This document shows positions 28,268-36,817 of a stretch of 64,000 nucleotides of DNA, in pieces. The translations under genes were made by a program, and so were the position numbers. This stretch comes from Mucilaginibacter gossypiicola. GTDB taxonomy: Bacteria; Bacteroidota; Bacteroidia; Sphingobacteriales; Sphingobacteriaceae. Numbering within the stretch: position 1 is the stretch's first letter; every line of letters begins with the position of its first letter. The stretch spans positions 930,001-994,000 of the forward strand of contig NZ_FOCL01000001.1 in NCBI RefSeq assembly GCF_900110105.1. Direction: 5' to 3'. Under the pieces are notes generated by a model. That model was not told the DNA's origin. It made no database searches and saw nothing but the letters and a program-made list of their open reading frames with translations.

Positions 28268-29401
28268 TTAATTTTTCGGAAGCAATTCATCCAACCGTAC
28301 TCTACAACTTAAAAAACCTGATTCTCCAGTCCCCCTCTCTACGATTTTTCCTGTGGGGTCGACAAGAATAAATGTCGGATAAGCACCAACGTCATAAATT
28401 GTAGCAATACTGTCTTTGCTTTTATCGGAAATATTTTGCCAAATATTAATTGAATTGAGTCCAATAGATCTGACAATTCCCGCGCACTTAGCTTTGTTAT
28501 TTTCCTCATCAACCGCTACGCTCATAAATACAATGTCATCTCTTTTGTATTTTTGTTGTTCTTTAATCAACTCTGGCAATAATGCGATACAAGGCTGGCA
28601 CCAGGATCCCCAGAAATCTACCAGAATATATTTACCTTTTAAATGAACCATATCGAAATCCAAATTGGTAACATAATCTTTCCCGGCAAGATTCGCCGCC
28701 ATCCCCCCCTTTGAATTGTCTTTCATCTGTAGGATATGATTAGCTAACTCTTTCCCTCTGGTACAATTTTTAACACTATCGCTTAAACCAGCATAAACCT
28801 CCTGCAATTGAACCCTAGTATAATTTCGATAAAAGAAGTTCAACAAATATGGCGTAACATATGATTTCAGATGACCCTTTACAAACGCGTAAGTTTGTAA
28901 AGCCCGCTGTTCCTCATACAGTAATAAACTGTCCGATTCCGCTTTTTTTTTGATGCCCTTTCTCTTAAAACTTTCGCCCGAAAGGATGTTAATAAACTTA
29001 CGTTTTAGTGCCAAATCAGCATTTTTCCATCGCATAAGTTCGTCCTGACTTTTTGAACCACTGATGCTGATAGCGCTAAAGGGGCCGGCAGAAAGTTCGG
29101 CTTGAATATCCGAGGGCTCTATATAAATATATATTGCCTCCTTATCGACGTAATTAGTGTTATCTAAGCGAAGATAACCCAAGACTGGTCCTGCCACCGT
29201 TCCCTTGAAATGGAAATTACCATTCAAGATATTACAACTATCCTTAATTGATTGTTGGGCAGATGAATTGTACATAATAAAAATCTTACCTGCATTCAAA
29301 TTCGAAATATGTCCGGTGATATTAAAAATACCATTTGAAGACTGTGCAAACGTACAGGTCGAAAGGAATGTCAATAGAGCTGTTATGTGGAGTTTTTTCA
29401 T
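28268..29401 (-). CDS. TlpA-like thiol:disulfide oxidoreductase (DUF4369 type)
   Basis: About 377 residues from the ATG at 29401, which starts the signal peptide MKKLHITALLTFLSTCTFAQ. An N-terminal DUF4369-like beta domain is followed by a helical linker and a C-terminal thioredoxin fold with the active site WGSWCQPC. It acts in the periplasm, reducing or exchanging disulfides. It is 84 bp downstream of the first knottin-like precursor on the same strand. It may therefore serve peptide folding or immunity, but the family is common in Bacteroidota and the link is contextual only. Confidence 0.82.
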   Translation of the reverse strand: MKKLHITALLTFLSTCTFAQSSNGIFNITGHISNLNAGKIFIMYNSSAQQSIKDSCNILNGNFHFKGTVAGPVLGYLRLDNTNYVDKEAIYIYIEPSDIQAELSAGPFSAISISGSKSQDELMRWKNADLALKRKFINILSGESFKRKGIKKKAESDSLLLYEEQRALQTYAFVKGHLKSYVTPYLLNFFYRNYTRVQLQEVYAGLSDSVKNCTRGKELANHILQMKDNSKGGMAANLAGKDYVTNLDFDMVHLKGKYILVDFWGSWCQPCIALLPELIKEQQKYKRDDIVFMSVAVDEENNKAKCAGIVRSIGLNSINIWQNISDKSKDSIATIYDVGAYPTFILVDPTGKIVERGTGESGFLSCRVRLDELLPKN

Positions 29402-29485
29402 GGTGGTAACATCTTTGCCACGCCGGCTTATATAGAGGATCAATAGCATAGTGGCCAATTTCGTTTAACGGGTCCATTGATTTAT

Positions 29486-29692
29486 CTAAACACATTGTTG
29501 GCGGCCCGAATACTGGATGCACCTGGATGTTCCGCAACAGGCGTCATCTCCCAATACTGTACTACAGGAGGAACCAGCAGGTATGCACTGGCTTCCTCCG
29601 CTTCCGCTTCCTCCGCTTACATTTCTTAACTGAATCCTACTCAAAACTTCAGTAACGCCCAGTTTCAGCGCTTTCAATTTTAGTTTTTTCAT
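29486..29692 (-). CDS. GG-leader knottin-like peptide precursor 1
   Basis: 68 residues. The leader MKKLKLKALKLGVTEVLSRI continues to a double glycine at 27-28, where a C39 peptidase would cut. The core has six cysteines at 36, 43, 52, 53, 58 and 67, that is C-X6-C-X8-CC-X4-C-X8-C, the classic arrangement of inhibitor-cystine-knot peptides. Gly and Ser dominate the stretch just after the cut. The same spacing in precursor 2 supports three conserved disulfides. The start is fixed by its match to the other two leaders. A secreted bacteriocin-like or signalling role is inference. Confidence 0.8.
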   Translation of the reverse strand: MKKLKLKALKLGVTEVLSRIQLRNVSGGSGSGGSQCIPAGSSCSTVLGDDACCGTSRCIQYSGRQQCV

Positions 29693-29815
29693 ATTGTAAA
29701 GTAATTTAGAATTTAAATATCCGGCATCGCAATTACTTATTCCCTTATCTTACTTAACACTTTATTAATAGCAGGGAATGAATAAAGTTGAGGTCGTCAT
29801 AAATATTAAAAATGA

Positions 29816-29846
29816 AAAGAGCAGGAACACTAATATCCTGCTCTTT
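29816..29846 (-). terminator. Terminator between the two knottin-like genes
   Basis: Perfect 11-bp arms (AAAGAGCAGGA and TCCTGCTCTTT) with a 9-nt loop, 10 bp after the stop of precursor 2, followed by a T-rich tract on the minus strand. It would end the upstream oxidoreductase/precursor 2 transcript, or attenuate it before precursor 1. Confidence 0.7.
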
Positions 29847-29855
29847 CCTTTTATT

Positions 29856-30053
29856 CTAAACGCATTGCTCGTGGCCCATATACATCATACATTTGCCGCT
29901 TCCACAACAATCGTTATCTTCAGTGACATTACTGCAACCAGTCCATCTTGGAAGACAAGGGCCACCACTTCCACCTGTTACATCTTTCAATTGTGTTCTG
30001 CTCAATAATTCTGTAGCTCCAAGCTGTAAAGCTTTCAATTTTAATTTTTTCAT
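29856..30053 (-). CDS. GG-leader knottin-like peptide precursor 2
   Basis: 65 residues with leader MKKLKLKALQLGATELLSRT and a double glycine at 27-28. Cysteines at 33, 40, 49, 50, 55 and 64 repeat precisely the C-X6-C-X8-CC-X4-C-X8-C pattern of precursor 1, while most inter-cysteine residues differ. That is what selection for a disulfide-knotted fold would leave. It lies 183 bp downstream of the VKOR-thioredoxin gene on the same strand and is followed by its own terminator. Confidence 0.8.
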   Translation of the reverse strand: MKKLKLKALQLGATELLSRTQLKDVTGGSGGPCLPRWTGCSNVTEDNDCCGSGKCMMYMGHEQCV

Positions 30054-30236
30054 GTTTTCTAAATTGGTAAAGTAAATAATTTATTATTTTCATTCTTTTA
30101 AAATACCGGTCGAGTTACCGGCTCTTTTTCACGCATAAAGCGGCTTTTGTATACCCATATCTCTCTATTAAAATATTAAAGATTGTTTGTTAATTAACTT
30201 TTTATGTATCCGGTAATTAGTTTTGAAAAAGAAGAC

Positions 30237-31910
30237 TTACACGGAAAAAAAATATTTTAAATCTTTAACACTATAGATATCGGGCAACTGAAAATATTGA
30301 TCTTTCTCGCTATCCTCCGACCGTACGGAAACAAAAAATGTAGGGGTGAAATCTATTCCTGTCTTAAGGCACCAATTAGTCATCGCATCGACTTTTTCAT
30401 CTTGTCTTTTCAACTCGCCGTTCATTGGATATTTCGCTGCGAATGTTTCATAATCCCGCTTTTCTGCCAGATACCAGTCCCCCAATGCATTCTTGACAAC
30501 CTGCTCATCATTCTTTTCGGCAATGGCCAACAAGTGCCTTACAGGAGGCGCTTTGAAATCCCACTCTTCGCTAGTTGCTGTAAATAGAATTTGGATATGT
30601 ACTTCTGGGTTGCCTTGAAGCAGTTCTTCGACAGGCAAATGAGCTTTCGCACATGGGCCGCAATAGGGATTGCACACCTTTATCAATTTGTACGTGCCAT
30701 TGACATTTCCTAATGATATACCTAATCCGGTTGGTGTTTCTGAGAGTACTTTTTGTTTCTGCAATAGGGCTCCAAAAATCTGAGCATTGTGTTTTAACTT
30801 TTGCAATTCAGTATAATGGTAGTTACTTTCTTTCGCTTTTTTCATAGCTGGCAACACGGAATTTGTTACCAATAAAGGAATCAAAAATGCCGTTAAACAT
30901 GAGATTATAAATCCGGACTCCAACGCACTTAAATCCGATAAGTTTTGCCAATTCCCTGCAAGAACTATTGATAGTTGCGAAATCAATACGCCCTGAACGA
31001 CTAAGCATAAAATACACCACTGTTTCGCGATTCGCCATTGATAATAAACTGAAAATATAACATAGGGACTAGCTCCCATTGCCATCCAGGCTGTTATAAA
31101 TAAAATGGCTGGGGTATTCAGTCCTCCAAAAAGTAACAAAAGTAGGGTGCCAACAAAATAGCTGAAACCAATCGAACTCCAACTTATCCCTGCAATTTTC
31201 GAAGCAGTTGATTGCAAAATTGCACTACAGTTAATTTTTTTACCGGCACTGCAAATTTGCTGCAATATAGGGTTGTACTGATCAAATTCGTACCAGAGCA
31301 GTAGAACTCCTGCTATTGCCCCGACGAGCGTAAAACCAGTGAAGACCGCGGGCAACAGCATATACCCACCATATTTAAATAATGAAACGACAACTGAGAG
31401 AAGTAGAAGGACAGGTATGCAAAAAATGTTAAGCATCTGGATGACAACCTTTCTATACTCCTTTCTAATTATTGTTTGGTAGTCGCTTTCGCCAGCATTA
31501 TCTCCAACTTCCACCATCATTGCCACTCCCGAAGTCCTTTTAATAAAATCTTCTTTGAGCAGCTTGCTCCACTTATGGGTTTCAGGGTCAAAGAAATGAA
31601 TATGGATGTTATCGATTGCGTTGACAACTGTAAAGAGTTTCTCCGAACTTCTCAACCCCTTAATTTGTGTGATGAACGGAACCGGAACTTCAGCGACTTT
31701 ACTTTTTTCCAATCTTATCCCTATATTCTCAACTCCGAAATTATTTAATACATCACTAATACTTAAGAGGCTCGGATAATCCGGATGTTGTTCAATTTCC
31801 CTAGTAAGCGTACTGGCCGATATTTTAACCTTCAAAATGGAGGTTAGTAAAATAGCTATCTGAGGTCCATTGGTCTTAGGCTCTAAAAGCCTTGTCAGGA
31901 AATGTTGCAT
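30237..31910 (-). CDS. C39-like/VKOR/thioredoxin fusion oxidoreductase 1
   Basis: 557 residues. The N-terminal about 130 residues resemble a C39 peptidase fold (HPDYPSLLSISDVLNNFGVE) but have no cysteine at the catalytic place. About five membrane helices follow with VKOR cysteines CSAGKKINC (about 219-228) and the redox pair QWCILC (about 295). A periplasmic DsbA/thioredoxin domain with NPYCGPCAK (about 417) ends the protein. VKOR re-oxidises the fused thioredoxin partner and passes electrons to quinone. Next to cysteine-rich precursors it probably installs their disulfides, with the C39-like domain perhaps holding the leader. Confidence 0.85.
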   Translation of the reverse strand: MQHFLTRLLEPKTNGPQIAILLTSILKVKISASTLTREIEQHPDYPSLLSISDVLNNFGVENIGIRLEKSKVAEVPVPFITQIKGLRSSEKLFTVVNAIDNIHIHFFDPETHKWSKLLKEDFIKRTSGVAMMVEVGDNAGESDYQTIIRKEYRKVVIQMLNIFCIPVLLLLSVVVSLFKYGGYMLLPAVFTGFTLVGAIAGVLLLWYEFDQYNPILQQICSAGKKINCSAILQSTASKIAGISWSSIGFSYFVGTLLLLLFGGLNTPAILFITAWMAMGASPYVIFSVYYQWRIAKQWCILCLVVQGVLISQLSIVLAGNWQNLSDLSALESGFIISCLTAFLIPLLVTNSVLPAMKKAKESNYHYTELQKLKHNAQIFGALLQKQKVLSETPTGLGISLGNVNGTYKLIKVCNPYCGPCAKAHLPVEELLQGNPEVHIQILFTATSEEWDFKAPPVRHLLAIAEKNDEQVVKNALGDWYLAEKRDYETFAAKYPMNGELKRQDEKVDAMTNWCLKTGIDFTPTFFVSVRSEDSEKDQYFQLPDIYSVKDLKYFFSV

Positions 31911-32189
31911 TCGTGTAAAAATTTAGGTTTAACGAAAAGATACAAAAAAACACCGGCCCAAACTACGTCAAGGCAATATTAGTGGCAGAGGCTTTTCTTA
32001 TGAATATTTATAACTGGCTTCTAAGTATCTGTGAGTAAATATACATACAAATATTATATAAAATAATAAAATTACAATTTAATAAACCAATTCAACGTAT
32101 AGTCATTAATGAATTAACCAACGTGCAATACCCTGACAGCAGTACTTTACCTATATTATGCCGAGATAAGGCTGTCTATTTTGCGTTCG

Positions 32190-32425
32190 GCCAAATAAAT
32201 CTTCCCGGTTGTTAATTCAATATTTGATTCGCATTTTTTAATGCTGCTGCAATTACCTGGTGTATATCATATTATTTATACTCTGCCAAGCGTCCCCCGA
32301 ATGTCACATTTTGTTCAAGCTTGCTTAATTCTATATTTTTTTAACATTTGCTCATTCTGGATATCATTTGTCGGTTAATAAGCGGCCTTGTTACCCGATG
32401 ACTCATCGGAATACTCATTAAATTG
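32190..32425 (-). pseudogene. Remnant of UDP-galactopyranose mutase 3' end
   Basis: This stretch aligns with the 3' end of the intact mutase gene at 38923-39190 (for example the shared CATTTTGTTCAAGCTTGCTT block), with substitutions and indels. No frame is kept. It is the left part of a decayed duplicate of the mutase/glycosyltransferase block. Confidence 0.7.
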
Positions 32426-32501
32426 AAGCTAACTATCAGGCTGGACCCGCGGCTTTACCTGTTATAAGCAGCATACTTGATGCTTATGTTCGTTATTTAG
32501 G

Positions 32502-33370
32502 CTACCAGTTCATCGTATGTATTTTTTTAAATCTTGTTATGGTCTTTCTAAAAAATGCAATCAATTTGTCTGCGTAATAATCGAATGAAAAATGAGGTGT
32601 TCAGATTCAAGATTACTTCTCAGCCTTTGCATCTGCCCATTATCACGTAATTGGCTTGCGAGGTCTTCTGAAGAGTCAAATAAAATCCCAATATCCAACT
32701 TTTCAATAAGCGGCTGCGTTGGGAGAATGTTACCTTTGTTATTTTTGAGGATCATGGGTAGACCCACTACAGCGAGCGTCGACACCCGCGTGGGATAATT
32801 TAAATCAGGCCAACTCGCCTTCATATATCGCCCCTTGTTATTGCTGTGAAATAAATGCAACCAACCAGCATCCTATTTAGGAAATTCACTGATCCAATCT
32901 TTCCATGCACACTGGCGGTAAATGTGAATATAGCTCTGTGAATCATTAAAATTCGAATCAATTTCACCTTTCCAAAACGAATTACACATATCCTCATAAA
33001 TTGAAGGCGAGCTTTTTCTTTGACAAGCGATCTAATAATTTCCCCGGTTAACCCGCATGTCTTCCCGGAGGCACTGTATGGATTTCACGGTCCAAGTTGG
33101 ATAGCAATCCCGCTTTCTTGCCTGTAAACAATTCTATTTTTGGCAAGTCGCCATCTAGAATAAGACTTCGGGAGGCATTTACAGGTAAAAATTGGGCAAA
33201 CCACTTCTCTGTGTCTCTGGATTGACAAATATTCTGCCGTCAGCATTTACAAACAACTCTATCAATTCCATCCAGGTACTGTTCTGCCTGCAATTGAAGT
33301 GGCCTTGTTTAAAATGCCACACAAAGGGGGGAGCTCGCTTCTTAAAATGTCGTTGGCAAGTGGATAGTGA
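32502..33370 (-). pseudogene. Remnant of a glycosyltransferase like the one at 41526
   Basis: The translated pieces YMKASWPDLNYP, LKNNKGNI and IEKLDIGILFDSSEDLASQL (32561-32860), and HFKQGHFNCRQNSTWMELI (33179-33490), match the C-terminal domain of the 626-residue transferase at 41526-43406. Several frameshifts and stops separate them. The N-terminal GT2 domain is absent. The remnant sits next to the mutase remnant, so part of the block was duplicated and has decayed. The small frames inside it are not genes. Confidence 0.75.
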
Positions 33371-33634
33371 TAACATTGATTTCAAATCCATTTTTCGACA
33401 TAGTTTATGCTTTGCTAAAACAACTAGCAAACTACCACCAATGTAAAAAACATCATTAACGCAATTTTCGGGGTAGGTATTGTACAACAATAATAAAAGC
33501 CATTCTTAAATATTCGCAAAAGACGGCCAGTTATTGATAAACTAAGCATTTTCCATATCTCTAAATTGAGCAATATCTACTAGCCAGGATGCCGTTGTTA
33601 TACTTATGCATTGCGATATCGGGTAGAATTCATC

Positions 33635-34498
33635 TTAGTTCTTAATACCTGTTTCAACCACTTTTAATAAGTAAAAAGTAAATCTGCTTTTAAGATGATG
33701 ATCATTAATCCCAAGATGCACATATAACATCTGGCAAATGCTAATTGACGACGCGGCTGGATTTTCAATATCGATAAAAGACTTAATATTGGATATCCAA
33801 ACATTCAGCCAATCTAAATCTACGTTCGCCGTGATTTTCGGCCAAAGCATGTCGATCATTTGGAACACAACTTGAAAGTTGTTAGAGAAAAAAAGTGTTA
33901 ATTCCGTTTGATCTACCTTTACCGTCCTACCATTAACATGCGCTGAGGTGCTATCATCAAATTCATCTAAACATTTAAAAAGATCAGAAATATTAAGCAA
34001 AACGTCATCCCATTGCGGGAACGCCGCTTTTATGGTTCCGAATAGCATACAGATTAAAAAGCTGCAAATACTTTCCAAATCAACCTCGTCACTTTCAAAA
34101 GCGCCCAGCATAGCTAAAGAAATTGATTCGCGAATTCTGATATCATTTTTTTTAACAAAAGATACATCTGCAAAATTTTCAAAATCAGATAAAAATGTAT
34201 TCGTCGGATAATCCATAAAAAATGTTCTGACAGGCAGCTGGATTTCTTTTTCATTACCGGGGTATTCCGCCAGATAGCTTTTGACCTTCTCTGAAAAATC
34301 GGCTTCTGTTTGCCAGCTTTTAGGGGATTCAATGAGAATAGTTACGTGATCTCCTCGTTCCTGACTAAAAAACAAACTGTACCGGCAAGCAATCAGGTCA
34401 TAACCTTTCAGATAAGGGCTTAACATATCTCTCAGTAAACGATGCCACAGTGATTGGTTATAGAAAACTGACACCGAAACCACTTCAATTACTACCAT
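33635..34498 (-). CDS. Thiopeptide-type / lantibiotic dehydratase C-terminal-like protein
   Basis: 287 residues, tentative. The start (EVVSVSVFYNQSLWHRLL) and the segment CRYSLFFSQERGDHVTILIE resemble the SpaB-C / thiopeptide-type bacteriocin biosynthesis domain, as does the helical C-terminal part. In lantibiotic dehydratases this domain eliminates glutamate from tRNA-glutamylated Ser/Thr. As a stand-alone protein it can have other roles in peptide modification. It starts 1 bp after the stop of the upstream GT2 gene, so the two are translated together. I see no full dehydratase N-terminal domain in the window. If the assignment is wrong it is a protein of unknown function. Confidence 0.4.
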   Translation of the reverse strand: MVVIEVVSVSVFYNQSLWHRLLRDMLSPYLKGYDLIACRYSLFFSQERGDHVTILIESPKSWQTEADFSEKVKSYLAEYPGNEKEIQLPVRTFFMDYPTNTFLSDFENFADVSFVKKNDIRIRESISLAMLGAFESDEVDLESICSFLICMLFGTIKAAFPQWDDVLLNISDLFKCLDEFDDSTSAHVNGRTVKVDQTELTLFFSNNFQVVFQMIDMLWPKITANVDLDWLNVWISNIKSFIDIENPAASSISICQMLYVHLGINDHHLKSRFTFYLLKVVETGIKN

Positions 34499-34499
34499 A

Positions 34500-35624
34500 T
34501 TATAGATCTATAAAAGAATGGTAATCAAAATTTTTAAACACCCTTCCCCTGCCGTAGCCTCCTTCATTGACTACTATTTTTTTTTTACGAATATTATTTT
34601 CCATAATTACGCGGTTGGGAATTTGAGAAAAGATCATGATGGCCGTCTGAACCATTTCTGCATCAGCTAACTTATAGTAAGGTTTCGAATTATTGTTATC
34701 CAACAATAAGTAAGGAATATTCGTGTGTTTTAGTTGTATTACATGAAGATCACTGTCATTTGTTATTAAAATTCTATCAGAAACACTTTTCCATTTCCCC
34801 CTGATCAATTCATCATTTTTCAACGAAAATTGGTACTTAGACAGAGACTGTTTATACTGAAATGTATCAAGTTCTAGATTGTAGGCAAAATTATCGGTCA
34901 GAACTCCTTTTAAAAAAAAGCCGTCTTTTAATAGGAAAATTAATTCCGTACTGGATGGAGTTATATAATTAAGAAGAATTGACTCGAGCCTACAGGAAAT
35001 CTCCTCATTTTTCAAGCTTTCTTCGACCTGGTGAGCTATTGCAGACTGACCAATTGAATTAAATCCAAATGACTGGGATAACAGCCCTGAAAGTTCTAAC
35101 CTGTTTACCAAATCAAAATCCTCGAATCCATAATTGACCATTGATTCATCATATCCACAAACCTTAATGAAATCTTCTTTTCTCAAGCAGACTTTACCCA
35201 AAATATCCTTTTGCGAATCAATCAAAGCACCAGACTTTATATTGGTGAGAAATATATTTTTTTCTTTGTTAAATACTTGGTTTATATAATTTGCGAGTCC
35301 TTTTCCCGTAAAGTTATCGGCATCGATATTGCAAATTATATCGCCCGACGCAAGGCGAAAAGCCAGATTCCTAGAGTGGCTTCGATTAAAATAATGTGGA
35401 CTTTCAGTCCTGAAATATATCAATTTGTTATTATTAATATATACACTGAGCTCGCTTAAAACGTATTGTTCTAACCCATCTGACGAATTATAATCCAACA
35501 ATACAAACTCCGTATCTGGATAACCGAAGCTATCCATAAGGTTGAGAGGAAGCGTTTGCTTGAGATGGTGCAAACGATTCATACAAACTGTACAGAAAGA
35601 TATCTTGTATTTATTGGCAATCAT
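34500..35624 (-). CDS. Family 2 glycosyltransferase
   Basis: About 374 residues from the ATG at 35624 (MIANKYKISFCTVCMNRLHH). It has a GT-A fold with FVLLDYNSSD in the nucleotide-binding region and the metal motif CNIDADNF, followed by the acceptor-site GYDESMVNYGFEDFDL of galactosyltransferase-type GT2 enzymes. The longer N-terminal extension starts from a TTG and is less likely. It is coupled to the thiopeptide-type gene and sits just after the six-cysteine precursor group, so glycosylation of the exported peptides is a reasonable guess. Donor and acceptor are unknown. Confidence 0.78.
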   Translation of the reverse strand: MIANKYKISFCTVCMNRLHHLKQTLPLNLMDSFGYPDTEFVLLDYNSSDGLEQYVLSELSVYINNNKLIYFRTESPHYFNRSHSRNLAFRLASGDIICNIDADNFTGKGLANYINQVFNKEKNIFLTNIKSGALIDSQKDILGKVCLRKEDFIKVCGYDESMVNYGFEDFDLVNRLELSGLLSQSFGFNSIGQSAIAHQVEESLKNEEISCRLESILLNYITPSSTELIFLLKDGFFLKGVLTDNFAYNLELDTFQYKQSLSKYQFSLKNDELIRGKWKSVSDRILITNDSDLHVIQLKHTNIPYLLLDNNNSKPYYKLADAEMVQTAIMIFSQIPNRVIMENNIRKKKIVVNEGGYGRGRVFKNFDYHSFIDL

Positions 35625-35719
35625 CTCAAACCGTCTACCTTGCAACAATTGAACATGTCTATATTCTTAGATTAAAGCCTTCGCCCATATCAATTAAAAA
35701 ATCAAAAGCTATCTATCCT

Positions 35720-36012
35720 GAATTCTGGCAGAAAGACTTTACACGCTGCAATAAACAAAGGATTGGTTGCGATTAAAAGAAGTTGCAACCAATCCATTAA
35801 AGATTCGCTATGGTATAGTGCAAGTTGCCATTCAGGAGCAAATGAAATTAGAACTGCCTGTACGATGATCAAAGCGCCGGCCTGCAATTCCACAGTGAAT
35901 ATCAGTATCGAAAGGACTTCCACGAGCCTACGGGTAACCTCAACTAACTTTCCTTATCTTGCTTTTGGCTAACATTTTACTTTTGCATTCTAATTTCAAT
36001 TTAACTTTCCAT
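35720..36012 (-). pseudogene. Decayed six-cysteine precursor, copy 3
   Basis: Minus-strand sequence from about 36012 aligns with the intact precursor at 36517-36717 and the broken copy at 36060-36352. Recognisable traces are a MLAKSKIRKVS leader end, GYP, and SPFDTD in the core. Stops interrupt the leader and the core, and the start region carries an early stop. It is the most decayed of three tandem copies. Confidence 0.6.
35760..35795 (-). terminator. Terminator of the six-cysteine precursor unit
   Basis: Perfect 11-bp arms (GGATTGGTTGC and GCAACCAATCC) with a 14-nt loop, followed on the minus strand by TTTGTTT. It closes the oxidoreductase 2/precursor 3 transcript ahead of the GT2 gene. 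Confidence 0.65.
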
Positions 36013-36059
36013 AAGGTGAAGGTTGCTTTCATTATGAAGTTACAAATCATTACCATTTC

Positions 36060-36352
36060 ATTACCGTGCGTTCCAAGAACGGTACAATTTTTGGCATCGC
36101 TTTCTCAGCAAACTTTGATCTAAAGCGCAGCAGTTCCCTTAACGTTTCGCTACTGCCAAGTGCAAAATCCCCTCCAGGAGCCAGTAGAACTCGACTTTCC
36201 TCTACAATGATATAGCATCGGCTGCACATGCATTGAGCACCAGTGTCATAAGGGCTTCCACACGCCTAACCGTAACCTCCACTGATCTTTCTCATTTGAT
36301 CTTTAGATAACATTTCACTGATACCTTCCATTCTTGGTTTTAGCTTTTTCAT
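36060..36352 (-). pseudogene. Decayed six-cysteine precursor, copy 2
   Basis: The ATG at 36352 opens MKKLKPRMEGISEMLSKDQM with an intact double glycine (RKISGG), then GYG and a TAG at codon 29, only two residues into the core. Beyond the stop the frame still reads ACGSPYDTGAQC like the intact copy. A leader-only peptide is all that could be made. Confidence 0.7.
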
Positions 36353-36516
36353 ATTTTGAAAGTTAGGTTCTAGAAAATTCAATAATCTGTTACCATCTCA
36401 TTTTTGCGCGTTGCGGAAAGGACCCGATCTTACGCCCCTATTTAGATGCCTCAATTTGCGTAATCGCATAAATAATGAATATTATGATATCATCCTGCAA
36501 ACCGGCTAACTACATT

Positions 36517-36717
36517 TTAACGGAAAGTGCAAACGCCTTGATAGAAAAGACCGCCCCCTCCATAGCAATAGTTGAAGCATCTGTCCGGTGTTGTGCATTG
36601 TGCGCCAGTATCGCAATAGCTACCGCAGGCTCCGCTATAACCGCCGCTGATTTTTTTCATTTGGTCTTTGGTTAGCATTTCACTGATGCCTTCCATTTTC
36701 AATTTTAGTTTTTTCAT
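36517..36717 (-). CDS. GG-leader six-cysteine peptide precursor 3
   Basis: 66 residues. The leader MKKLKLKMEGISEMLTKDQM ends at double glycine 25-26. Cysteines lie at 31, 35, 41, 47, 51 and 63 (C-X3-C-X5-C-X5-C-X3-C-X11-C), a pattern different from the knottin-like pair, with a glycine run GGGG at 53-56. It is directly downstream of the second VKOR-thioredoxin gene (100 bp). Two decayed copies follow, so the locus once made more variants. The product is probably an exported disulfide-rich peptide, and its target is unknown. Confidence 0.78.
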   Translation of the reverse strand: MKKLKLKMEGISEMLTKDQMKKISGGYSGACGSYCDTGAQCTTPDRCFNYCYGGGGLFYQGVCTFR

Positions 36718-36817
36718 CTTGTAATTGAATTAATAATCCATGTTTATTCGGGTATGGTTATGCCCTATCCTGTCCTTAATGAGGCAGGCACCTCTTTTTG
36801 TATGGTAAATAGTTTTA

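Noticed and set aside
31911..31990. Bacteroidota promoter (TTG with TAnnTTTG) upstream of the first VKOR fusion
   Set aside because: Candidate elements are present, but the spacing does not fit, so no promoter is claimed.
32561..33490. Two small minus-strand proteins matching a glycosyltransferase
   Set aside because: They are out-of-frame pieces of one decayed gene rather than separate small genes.
35702..35923. 73-residue minus-strand hydrophobic ORF
   Set aside because: It is a shifted frame through the decayed precursor copy 3, not a functional membrane peptide.
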